This document shows, one piece after another, positions 1-7,809 of a stretch of 64,000 nucleotides of DNA. Every line of letters begins with the position of its first letter. Position 1 is the first letter of the stretch. Location of the stretch: positions 2,852,001 to 2,916,000 of the forward strand of contig NZ_CP022743.1 in assembly GCF_002257585.1 (NCBI RefSeq). The letters run 5' to 3'. A program made the position numbers and the translations under genes. Under the pieces are notes generated by a model that made no database searches, had not been told where the DNA came from, and saw only the letters and a program-made list of their open reading frames with translations. The stretch is from Mucilaginibacter xinganensis (lineage in GTDB: Bacteria > Bacteroidota > Bacteroidia > Sphingobacteriales > Sphingobacteriaceae).

Positions 1-299
1 GGCCCAAAAAGGGATTTTGGAATATTAAATTGATCATACGTTGTGTTGTCCATAATTACCAGGTAATCACCTTCCTCATATAGGTACTGATAATCATTTG
101 TTTCCACCCGGCAAATCTCAACCTGTTCGTCAGTCGCCAGCCGCGCCTCAACAATTTTCCCGGTTTTGATGTTGCGGAACTTATCAAGATAGAATGCCCC
201 GCCTTTTCCGGGAGTACGATGCAGCACTTCAGTAACAGTTACTAATTCGCCGTTGTAGCGTAATATATTTCCTACTTTAATTTCAGATGCTTTTGCCAT
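1..299 (-). CDS. efp: Elongation factor P, N-terminal part (runs off the left edge)
   Basis: Translation elongation factor that relieves ribosome stalling at polyproline. The 99 visible residues start MAKASEIKVGNILRYNGE and hold the KOW-like N-terminal domain plus the beginning of the OB domain. The loop PGKGGAF carries the tip lysine (K32) that is modified or left bare depending on lineage. The ATG is at 297-299. A TATATTTG box, matching the Bacteroidota -7 consensus TAnnTTTG, lies on the same strand at 327-334; no matching -33 element was found at normal spacing. The C-terminal half lies outside the window. Identity is clear from the near-canonical N-terminal sequence. Confidence 0.95.
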   Translation of the reverse strand, partial: MAKASEIKVGNILRYNGELVTVTEVLHRTPGKGGAFYLDKFRNIKTGKIVEARLATDEQVEICRVETNDYQYLYEEGDYLVIMDNTTYDQFNIPKSLFG

Positions 300-388
300 G
301 TATGTATGAATAGTGAATTTTGGCAGCAAATATATTGTTTTTTCCTCTTGGTAGTTGTGGTTGACAATAGGAACATGTAGATCAATTG

Positions 389-412
389 TTTTTAGCAAGC
401 CCTTGCTAAAAA
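389..412. repeat. 24-bp near-perfect palindrome in divergent intergenic region
   Basis: The gap 300-681 separates efp from the cytochrome operon. It holds a palindrome with 11-bp arms (TTTTTAGCAAG and CTTGCTAAAAA) and only CC between them. As RNA it would fold into an A/U-ended hairpin in either direction; as DNA it could be an operator. No other gene or RNA was recognised in this gap apart from promoter elements. Confidence 0.5.
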
Positions 413-625
413 GCAAATAAAAACGTGTAACACGCGATTTTTGGTTATCGTCAGCATGATAAGTAGTAATTATAAAACTTATAGGTGGTGTTTATAGTGT
501 GGCAGTTGAAAGAAGCTATGTTGTATTTAGCGTCGCTAATTGCAATATTTAGTGAGCGGCATTCAAGTCTTACAAAGTGGCCTTAAGCGATGTTTGATGT
601 GACCCGAAATGTATTTTGCGTATTT

Positions 626-656
626 TTTGGAAATTGAAAAAAGAAACTTACCTTTA
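626..656 (+). promoter_or_regulatory. Candidate Bacteroidota-type promoter of the cytochrome/GMC operon
   Basis: TTTG at 626-629, 19 bases, then TACCTTTA at 649-656, one mismatch from the TTTG-N19-21-TAnnTTTG consensus of Bacteroidota primary-sigma promoters. Transcription would start near 663, about 20 bases ahead of the ATG at 682. Confidence 0.4.
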
Positions 657-681
657 ATGAACCAACAACCTTATCAAAAAA

Positions 682-2010
682 ATGCAAAAATCATTTATTA
701 TCACGGGCATTGGAGGAGTTATTGTTTTGGCGCTTTTATTTAATGCCTGCAATGACACCACAAAAACTCCCGGCACATCAAACGGTTCGGATTCAACAAA
801 AATTATAACCTCGCTAAGCGATACACTGCCGTACAATGTTGTGATTTTACCGACCGATTCGGTGCTCGACACTCAGATCAGGCATGACTTCGATCTTTTT
901 TCCTGGCAATCGTTTATTGCACTTAACTGGCCGCTTAATAAACAAAATGTGATAGGACAGCAGGGCGATAACAATACCGTTTGGGAAACCTGGAAAGAGA
1001 ACTACCAGGTATTTTTGCCTGATGGCAGTAAACCTGATCCGTGGGATGCCGCAAAACAAGGTAAAGAAAAACTGCTGGTGCAGGTAGGGAAAACGCCAAC
1101 TGTGCTTACGGATGTTACTCAGCCATTTCTTACAGGTCCGCTAATTGATCAGAATGGTCAGTACACACGTTTTCAGATTGTAATGAACGAAGAGATGTTC
1201 GATTATATTGATACAAACACACTCTACAACTATCAGGGGCAATTGCGGTTCGATAAAACGATCGATTTTCCGGGAGGAGATAATCCCACAAAAAAATATG
1301 GTGCAATTATGGTCAAAGCATCATGGAAGATCCTTGGAAAAGGCGATGATACTTCGCGCTTTCACAAAGCTAATGCAACTATACATGTGCCGGCAATCCC
1401 CGGGCGCGGAATTCATGACACTACTTATAAGGCGCTGGTAGGTTTAGTGGGCCTGCATATTGGTACCAAGAGTAAAACTAATCCGCAATGGATCTGGTCG
1501 ACGTTTGAGCAGGTTGATAATGCACCTACCTTCGGGCAAATCGGGGATGTGCATTATAACTTCTACAACAAACAGGCATCAGATCGGAAGGTTAATAATA
1601 AACCCGATGAACCGTGGGACCCTAACCGACCGGGGCAGGTGCCAAGCCAGATTGTTCGGCTAACACCGGTTTTCTCCGGCACCCAAGCGTTGAACGACTT
1701 CTTTCATAAACAATTAGCAGCTATCAATCCTAAAAGCGTATGGCAGTATTATGAACTGGTTGGTACGCAATGGCCGGTACATGCCAGGCAATTACCCGCC
1801 GGCGACCCGTTCCCGGTGTTTATGGCTAACGCTACGCTGGAGTCATATATTCAGGGTACTGTTCGTGATGGTAAAGTGGTATATACTCAGGGCGTAACTT
1901 CCAGTTGCATCGGTTGCCATAACGGTGCTACTACACTGGGGGGAAAAGCATCAGATTTTACGTACCTGCTCAGGACCGCAGCAGCAACACCAAAAAAGAA
2001 AACACCTTAA
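682..2010 (+). CDS. Periplasmic c-type cytochrome lipoprotein
   Basis: A 442-residue exported lipoprotein. Residues 1-23 form a signal peptide ending in lipobox FNAC (C23). A single c-type haem motif, C409-IGC-H413, sits close to the C-terminus (codons at 1906-1920). The long middle region has no motif I can name with confidence. It is followed 21 bases later by an FAD-SLDH-type small subunit and a GMC flavoprotein, so the likely role is to take electrons from that dehydrogenase and pass them to the respiratory chain. The single haem and large N-terminal region differ from the usual three-haem cytochrome subunit of gluconate or sorbitol dehydrogenases. The haem motif and lipobox are seen directly; the electron-transfer partnership is inferred from gene order. 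Confidence 0.8.
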   Translation: MQKSFIITGIGGVIVLALLFNACNDTTKTPGTSNGSDSTKIITSLSDTLPYNVVILPTDSVLDTQIRHDFDLFSWQSFIALNWPLNKQNVIGQQGDNNTVWETWKENYQVFLPDGSKPDPWDAAKQGKEKLLVQVGKTPTVLTDVTQPFLTGPLIDQNGQYTRFQIVMNEEMFDYIDTNTLYNYQGQLRFDKTIDFPGGDNPTKKYGAIMVKASWKILGKGDDTSRFHKANATIHVPAIPGRGIHDTTYKALVGLVGLHIGTKSKTNPQWIWSTFEQVDNAPTFGQIGDVHYNFYNKQASDRKVNNKPDEPWDPNRPGQVPSQIVRLTPVFSGTQALNDFFHKQLAAINPKSVWQYYELVGTQWPVHARQLPAGDPFPVFMANATLESYIQGTVRDGKVVYTQGVTSSCIGCHNGATTLGGKASDFTYLLRTAAATPKKKTP

Positions 2011-2031
2011 TCCACGTTATCTATATTTGAT

Positions 2032-2502
2032 ATGACCTTAAAAGATTTTGCTAACCTTTCGGTGGTACTAACAGGTTACCCGCTTAGCACCATACTACCA
2101 GACTTTGATACTCAACACCAGGCCCAGGAGTTGCTTGATTTTTTACAGGCACCGGGTCGAGTGTCGCCAGGTACGCTCCAGCAGCTTGATGCAGCATGGA
2201 CAGCCATTGAAAATAACAGTGATACATCGGTTAGTCAACAGGTACAGGACACCCTTATGGGCAATCCCGCGTTAGCCCGCCTGGTACAAAATATTATTAT
2301 GATGTGGTACCTTGGCGCATGGTATGACCTTGCGCAGCCGCTTAATACCAAATCCTTTGTTTCTGAAGTGATCTCGGGTAAGGCGTATAAGAACGGACTT
2401 GCATGGGGCACTATGGGCGCGCACCCTATGGGTTACAGCGAAGAAAACTTCGGTTACTGGAACACGGTTCCTGTGTTACTTCAGCCACAACCATCTAACT
2501 AA
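2032..2502 (+). CDS. FAD-SLDH family small subunit (sugar/alcohol dehydrogenase complex)
   Basis: A 156-residue protein resembling the small subunit of membrane-bound FAD-dependent sorbitol, gluconate and fructose dehydrogenases (FAD-SLDH family). Supporting segments are the central MMWYLGAWYD and the C-terminal GLAWGTMGAHPMGYSEENFGYW. In known complexes this subunit stabilises the flavoprotein and carries a twin-arginine signal that exports both. Here the N-terminus, MTLKDFANLSVVLTGYP, has no twin arginine and no hydrophobic signal. No upstream in-frame ATG could extend it without entering the cytochrome gene. It lies between the cytochrome and the GMC gene and is very probably co-transcribed with both. 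Confidence 0.7.
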   Translation: MTLKDFANLSVVLTGYPLSTILPDFDTQHQAQELLDFLQAPGRVSPGTLQQLDAAWTAIENNSDTSVSQQVQDTLMGNPALARLVQNIIMMWYLGAWYDLAQPLNTKSFVSEVISGKAYKNGLAWGTMGAHPMGYSEENFGYWNTVPVLLQPQPSN

Positions 2503-2523
2503 AATTAAACCAAACCTTAAACA

Positions 2524-4353
2524 ATGAGCATTTCTCAGACTAAATATGATGCCGTTATAGTTGGCGGCGGCTGGGCGGGCAGTACGCTTGCTTATAAATT
2601 AGGCGTTGCCGGCAAAAAAGTATTAATACTGGAAGCTGGTATCCCATTTCAAAGTGACAACCGTGAAGACTTTATGGAGACTTTTTTTATGGCCACGGCC
2701 AAAACACCCGAATCGCCATACAGTCAAAACTATAATGCCCCCAGGCCTTCGGTACTTGACATTAAGGCCATCACCGATCCCCCTCAGCCTCCTGCTGAAG
2801 ATTGTAAGAATGCGAAAGATGCTATAGAAAAGGACGGTTACTTTATTCAAAAAGGGCCACTTCCTTTCGGCAGTACTTATGAGCGGTTAGCTGGTGGTAC
2901 TTCGTGGCATTGGCTGGGTACCTGCCTGCGCCTGGTACGCAACGATTTTAAATTAAAAAGCGTTTATGGAGTGGGTGTAGACTGGCCCATGACATACGAC
3001 GACCTGTCACCTTATTACGATGAGGCTGAACTGGAAATTGGTGTTTCTGCTGATGTTGAAGAACAAGCGATACATGGAATAACTTTTAGTCCCGATTATG
3101 TTTACCCTATGCAGCGGATCCCACCCAGTGTGCTGGACAAGGTACTTACAGAGGGCTTAAAAGATGTAGTTATTGACGGGAACCCGCTTACTGTAACCGG
3201 TACGCCGGCCGGACGCAACGGTATCTCGAACATTATGAAAGACGGGCAACCCTACAATAATGGACGCAGGCTTTGCCAGGGCAATACCAACTGTACGCCC
3301 ATATGCCCCATACAGGCTAAATATGATGCCACCATTACTTTAAATAAAGCGCTGCAAACCGGTAATGTGGATATTCTTTACCAGACTGTAGCCAGTAATG
3401 TTTTGGTTGATACAAATACCGGAGCAATCACCGGGATTGAATACAAACAATATCAAACCAAAAATGGCCCGCAAACAGGTTCAGGTACCGCTACCGGAAC
3501 TAAATATATTATTGCTGCCCACGCCATAGAGGCCGCCAAATTACTGTTGATGTCAAACACCCAGCTACCTAATGGCGTGGCCAATTTTTCGGGACAGGTT
3601 GGTAAGAACCTGATGGATCACCCGGTAAACCTTAGCTGGGGGAGTATGCCTGATCCTGTGTATCCATTCCGCGGCCCGCTATCAACCTCGGGAATCGAAA
3701 CAACGCGCGACGGTAGTTTCCGTACAGAAAGGGCTGCTTATCGTATCGAGATCGGTAACGAAGGGTGGAACTGGCCGGCTGGCGCGCCTTACACCCAATT
3801 GCAGGGATGTGTTGGCGAAGCGGGGCTTTTTGGCAAGGAATTGATTGGGAAGATCCAACATGATTTTGTTCGTCAATTTAGGTTAGGATATCTGATTGAG
3901 CAGTTGCCAGAGGAGACCAATTATATTATTCCATCGGAAACCTGTTTTGACAATCTTGGTATCCCACGCCCGGAGATTCATTATAACCTCGATGATTATA
4001 CCCGCGCCGGATTCCAGGCAGCAGAGGAAGCTTCCGTAACCATATTTGGGGCAGTAGGTGCGGCCATAAGTACTGAAAATCGTATTTCAACTGCAGGTGC
4101 GTTTACTTATGAAAACGGTGTTTATTATACAAATGGCGCAGGTCATGTGATGGGAACCCATCGAATGGGCGATAGTAATGAAACTTCAGTTACAGATGCC
4201 AATATGAAAAGCTGGGACCACGACAATTTGTACCTGGTAGGCTGTGGGTCATTGCCAACAGGTGCCACCGCTAATCCAACTTTAACCATGATGGCACTCG
4301 CTTTTAAAGCGGCTGATGCAATCATTAATTCTTTAAACGTACCTCATGAATAA
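2524..4353 (+). CDS. GMC-family FAD-dependent oxidoreductase (gluconate/sugar dehydrogenase large subunit-like)
   Basis: A 609-residue flavoprotein. The FAD dinucleotide fold is at residues 10-38 (VIVGGGWAGS, then LILEAG). The GMC C-terminal block carries the catalytic pair, H546 in GTHRMG and N584 in ATANPTLT. Cysteines C251, C257 and C261 (CQGNTNCTPICP) cluster in the region where direct-electron-transfer FAD glucose dehydrogenases bind a 3Fe-4S cluster, so a cluster is possible though spacing could not be verified. The substrate is probably a sugar or polyol, but it is not readable from sequence. There is no N-terminal export signal. The stop overlaps the start of the next gene by 8 bases (ATGAATAA), implying translational coupling. 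Confidence 0.82.
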   Translation: MSISQTKYDAVIVGGGWAGSTLAYKLGVAGKKVLILEAGIPFQSDNREDFMETFFMATAKTPESPYSQNYNAPRPSVLDIKAITDPPQPPAEDCKNAKDAIEKDGYFIQKGPLPFGSTYERLAGGTSWHWLGTCLRLVRNDFKLKSVYGVGVDWPMTYDDLSPYYDEAELEIGVSADVEEQAIHGITFSPDYVYPMQRIPPSVLDKVLTEGLKDVVIDGNPLTVTGTPAGRNGISNIMKDGQPYNNGRRLCQGNTNCTPICPIQAKYDATITLNKALQTGNVDILYQTVASNVLVDTNTGAITGIEYKQYQTKNGPQTGSGTATGTKYIIAAHAIEAAKLLLMSNTQLPNGVANFSGQVGKNLMDHPVNLSWGSMPDPVYPFRGPLSTSGIETTRDGSFRTERAAYRIEIGNEGWNWPAGAPYTQLQGCVGEAGLFGKELIGKIQHDFVRQFRLGYLIEQLPEETNYIIPSETCFDNLGIPRPEIHYNLDDYTRAGFQAAEEASVTIFGAVGAAISTENRISTAGAFTYENGVYYTNGAGHVMGTHRMGDSNETSVTDANMKSWDHDNLYLVGCGSLPTGATANPTLTMMALAFKAADAIINSLNVPHE

Positions 4354-5431
4354 GATGCACAATGATATGATGCCAGCAGAGCCCGGAGAACTAAAACCGA
4401 CAACTACCGGTATCATTACTGAGTTTGCGCTCAATTGGCCAGGTAAAGAATGCTGTTCAACGCATGAAATAGCTATAGACGAAGAGCACATTTTTGTTAG
4501 CGGCCAGTTGATGGGCCAGATTGCCAAACTTGATTACAGCGGTAAAATACTTGATCACTTCATCATTCCTTCAAACACTAAAATACACGCTGGTAGCTGG
4601 CCTCATGGTTTATTACTTGATAAGCATAACCGTTTGTGGGTATCACTTGAAAAGGCCGGTTACGTAATAAGGCTTAATAAAAATACGGGAGAGATAGAAC
4701 AGGAGATAGACGTGAGGTTGCATGCAAAGGGTGCCCGACAGCCCATTAACGTAGCACCGCATGGTATTGGGCTGGATGCTGATGGTGAAACGATTTGGTT
4801 TACAGGCAAAAGGACCAGTACTTTGGGGAAAATAAATCCAGACGGTTCGGTGGAGCATTTTCAACTCGATACGCTGGGGGCTGTTCCTATTTTCCTTTCT
4901 GCCGGACCTGACGGCGGTATCTGGGGCACAGAAGTGCAGGGGAACCACATTCTCCATATGTCAAAATCGGGGGTGCTTAGCGAATGTCAGATTCCAACAC
5001 CTAATTCGGTACCAATAGGCATTATACCTGATCCTGTCAACCGCGACTGTATGTGGTTTACAGAACAAAACGGGGTGAAGTTTGCAAAAATAAGCCTGGA
5101 TGCAAAAATAATAACTGAGTTTGATGTGCCTGCGCTTCAAAAGACCGATGTACTTGGATCTCTTTGTTTCGACCGTGAAAATAACCTGTGGATTGAAGTT
5201 TATGTGAGTGATACAGACACGTCCGGTAAGGGTTATGACTATTTGATAAAAGTAGATCGTTCTGGCTTATATCCTGAAGCAGGCCGGAACACTGGACTTA
5301 ACTTTACGATTTATCCGCTTCCAAGACGTATGTCTATGCTCCATCGTATTAAAATGGATTTCCAGGGAAATATGTGGTTTACGGAAATGATGGCAGACAG
5401 AATTGGTAAAATTGACTTAATGGGGCGCTAA
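4346..5431 (+). CDS. Virginiamycin B lyase-like beta-propeller protein
   Basis: A 361-residue protein made of repeated blades with the pattern of streptogramin lyase (Vgb) and related NHL/SMP-30 propellers, for example APHGIGLDADGETIWFTG, GIIPDPVNRDCMWFTEQNG and FQGNMWFTEMMADRIGKID. Vgb linearises streptogramin B antibiotics, but most homologues in environmental bacteria have unknown substrates. I could not assign the Vgb catalytic His/His/Glu residues, so antibiotic resistance should not be assumed. No signal peptide. The gene overlaps the GMC gene by 8 bases, so it probably acts in the same pathway, perhaps opening a lactone made by the oxidoreductase. That last role is inference. Confidence 0.7.
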   Translation: MNKMHNDMMPAEPGELKPTTTGIITEFALNWPGKECCSTHEIAIDEEHIFVSGQLMGQIAKLDYSGKILDHFIIPSNTKIHAGSWPHGLLLDKHNRLWVSLEKAGYVIRLNKNTGEIEQEIDVRLHAKGARQPINVAPHGIGLDADGETIWFTGKRTSTLGKINPDGSVEHFQLDTLGAVPIFLSAGPDGGIWGTEVQGNHILHMSKSGVLSECQIPTPNSVPIGIIPDPVNRDCMWFTEQNGVKFAKISLDAKIITEFDVPALQKTDVLGSLCFDRENNLWIEVYVSDTDTSGKGYDYLIKVDRSGLYPEAGRNTGLNFTIYPLPRRMSMLHRIKMDFQGNMWFTEMMADRIGKIDLMGR

Positions 5432-5936
5432 TCAAACGGAAACAGCGACAGCGGGGTAATGGTGCTATATTTTTAAAAGTCTAAGTACTGCCTCATATTA
5501 TAGGCTGATAGCGCGCCTGATATTATTTTTGAATAATTCATCAAAGTATTGATTAAAGTCTTTGAAATTTTGCCGTTTGTTACAGCAAATAATACCTAAG
5601 CTTTTGAATATTTTTGATTGACGTTTATCTTAATTGCCCATTTTGCAAATCGGGCGATGCCCGTCCTGATGTACACTTTTCGTTATCTTCCTTCCATTTA
5701 AAGTTCAGTTAATTCATAAAGTAATACTTACTCAGATAATCAGAGTCGCATCTTAAAAGACATTCCCCCGCCACACCAGTGCTTGAAGCGTAAAAAAGGG
5801 AGGATTTATGGGATGTATGGTGTGTTTTAAAAAAAGTGTACCAGAAATTGTAGCGTTTTATCTCATTTACCTGGTTTTAACAATTTGCTAATATCAAAAG
5901 GGTATGTTGGCGCCTTAATAATTACAAATTAAAAAA
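5432..5936. other. 505-bp intergenic region with one possible 27-codon ORF
   Basis: AT-rich spacer between the propeller gene and the PHP hydrolase gene. It holds a small GGGC-GAT-GCCC hairpin near 5652-5662. At 5808-5891 there is a 27-codon ORF preceded by AGGGAGGA, a strong Shine-Dalgarno sequence that is unusual in Bacteroidota. Its product would start MGCMVCFKK and end in a hydrophobic stretch. No homology is recognised and it may be chance. No promoter could be fixed for the downstream gene. Confidence 0.35.
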
Positions 5937-7199
5937 ATGATTACACGTAAATTTTTTAAGAGTTTTCAGGAAAAAGCCGGAAGGAAAGAGATGATGGAGC
6001 GTGTACGCTTTGGTTGTCTTGGCTTGTTAATGCTTATGGCTTCTTGTATCAGCAATGCCGTGTTTAGCCAGTCAACCCATATCAGCCCATGGGAACCCGC
6101 AGAACTTGGTGTGCTGCCCCCGGTTGCCAGCCTTAACGGCGGTGTTTGGCTTAAGGGCGATCTTCATGTGCATTCGCGGCACAGTAAGGATGCATCGAAT
6201 AACGATGTCGCGAAAATTATTAATTTTTCGAAGTCAGTTGGGATGGATTACCTGTGCATCACAGATCATGACAACCATGTAAACGGCGATATTGCAAATA
6301 ACACATGGGCCGATCCGGAGTTTAAGTCGGACGCTGTACTGTTGCTGTACGGTGCTGAATGGACAACTACCCGGGGCCACGGAAACGTGTTCTCGGCTCA
6401 TCCTTATGATCATCAGCGATTATACGATGTTCGCGATCAGCGCGATGTAGTGATAGGAGCCATAAAAAAGGAACTCGGAATCCATCTTTCAGCAAACCAT
6501 CCCAGCGGGAAAGATCATTTTGGATATTCTTATGATATGGTTAACTCTATTGAGGTATGGAATTCGGCGATCTGGTCAAAAAATGCAAATGCGATAATGA
6601 TCTGGGATGATATGCTTTCCTCTGGTCGCAAGTTGACCGGGAGGGGTGGGAGCGACTCGCATCATGGTACGCCTGATTCACCCGACAAGGCAACAAAAAA
6701 CACTTACCAGGCTAAAGCTAATTATGTTGGAACCCCAACAACCTGGGTGTACGCTACCGGGCGGAATACACAAGCGGTTGTAGATGCGCTTACAAACGGG
6801 CGGGTTTGTATAAGTGCGAACCCATACGCACCGCGCGTTGAATTTTATGCCGATCTTGACCAGGATGGTAAAATGGATATGATGATGGGCGACAATGTTA
6901 AAGCCACTGGTAAATCGGTTAATTTCCGCGTTCAGCTAACGGGAAATATGGCTCCGGAAGCTACTTACATTATTCATGTGGTAAAAAACGGCGATAAGTT
7001 CAGCACACTGGAGCTAACCGGGAAAACGCCTATAGTTGAGTTTAAAGACACGCCTGAAACCCGCAGTCGCACTTATTACCGAATTGAAGTTGAAGGCCCG
7101 CCTACGGCATATCCGCAGGTTCCTGAATCCATGAACTTAAGCGGAAAGATGGTTGGCCTGTCCAACCCGATCTATTTTAATTTCGATCCTAACTTCTAA
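5937..7199 (+). CDS. Secreted CehA/McbA-like PHP-domain metallohydrolase
   Basis: A PHP-type phosphoesterase/hydrolase. Metal-binding motifs visible include GDLHVHSRHSKD early in the mature protein, CITDHDNH about 30 residues later, and a downstream GGSDSHHGT. This layout fits the CehA/McbA branch, named for carbaryl hydrolases but mostly of unknown substrate in soil and gut Bacteroidota. A hydrophobic export signal (FGCLGLLMLMASCISNAVFS) begins only after residue 25. An internal ATG at 5991 (M19) with AGGAAAG upstream therefore gives a more normal signal peptide and may be the true start. The C-terminal third (from about residue 300) looks like a beta-sandwich. Single gene, flanked by long spacers. 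Confidence 0.75.
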   Translation: MITRKFFKSFQEKAGRKEMMERVRFGCLGLLMLMASCISNAVFSQSTHISPWEPAELGVLPPVASLNGGVWLKGDLHVHSRHSKDASNNDVAKIINFSKSVGMDYLCITDHDNHVNGDIANNTWADPEFKSDAVLLLYGAEWTTTRGHGNVFSAHPYDHQRLYDVRDQRDVVIGAIKKELGIHLSANHPSGKDHFGYSYDMVNSIEVWNSAIWSKNANAIMIWDDMLSSGRKLTGRGGSDSHHGTPDSPDKATKNTYQAKANYVGTPTTWVYATGRNTQAVVDALTNGRVCISANPYAPRVEFYADLDQDGKMDMMMGDNVKATGKSVNFRVQLTGNMAPEATYIIHVVKNGDKFSTLELTGKTPIVEFKDTPETRSRTYYRIEVEGPPTAYPQVPESMNLSGKMVGLSNPIYFNFDPNF

Positions 7200-7809
7200 A
7201 GGCTGGCTCAATTTTTTTTAGTATTTTATTTACCGGCGAGCGCAGGTTGCGTTCGCTGTTATATGGTATAAGATTTTATTTTAGCTTTATTTCTCGATAA
7301 ATATAGAATCATAAAAAGGGCTGGTGGTTGATGCCTGGGATATTTACGGTAAAATTCATTCCCTTTTATTACAAAAAACTAAAGCCAAACAGATACGTCG
7401 TGAAAAAAGTAAACTAACGGGTTTTTATCAAATATCTTTTGACCAAATAGGTCCACAAGTTTTGCAGCCTCGCATTTAATCAATTTGTTGAGCAGATTGA
7501 TGCAATTAAGGATTATCGCAGAAATTAATCTTATTTGGCCCCAACATGCCGGTCAAATAAGGATAATGTTATTTAGCATTCTTTTTATTATGCAACCTGT
7601 TTTGCCGCTATTCACCGTGTTTTACACCGTTATTTAACCCCCCATAAATACCGTGTTTTCACCCATTGCAGCTACGGTACTTTATTAGTTAAATTTAACT
7701 GGTAAAAAAAAGGTTATTAATTATTGGTTATTTGAATTTATATCAACATCAGTATGATTTACAATAACAATTTTTTATATTAGGTAATACCATACAAAAC
7801 CAAACAAAA
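7200..7809. other. 610-bp intergenic region with hairpins and a start-less open frame
   Basis: Right after the PHP gene is a GC-rich hairpin at 7236-7256 (GCGAGCGC, loop AGGTT, GCGTTCGC) that could end its transcript, although no T-run follows. From 7321 to about 7479 a plus-strand frame stays open for about 53 codons with no start codon; it could be a gene remnant or chance. An inverted repeat, CTTATTTG/CAAATAAG, lies at 7530-7561. ACCGTGTTTT occurs at 7614-7623 and again at 7650-7659. Nothing here was assigned a function. Confidence 0.35.

Noticed and set aside
4346..5431. Calling the propeller gene an antibiotic resistance gene (vgb)
   Set aside because: Only family-level blade similarity is visible, catalytic residues were not confirmed, and the gene is coupled to a metabolic operon.
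5640..5680. GGGCGATGCCC motif as part of a known structured RNA
   Set aside because: Only one short hairpin is present; no further conserved elements of any RNA family were recognised.
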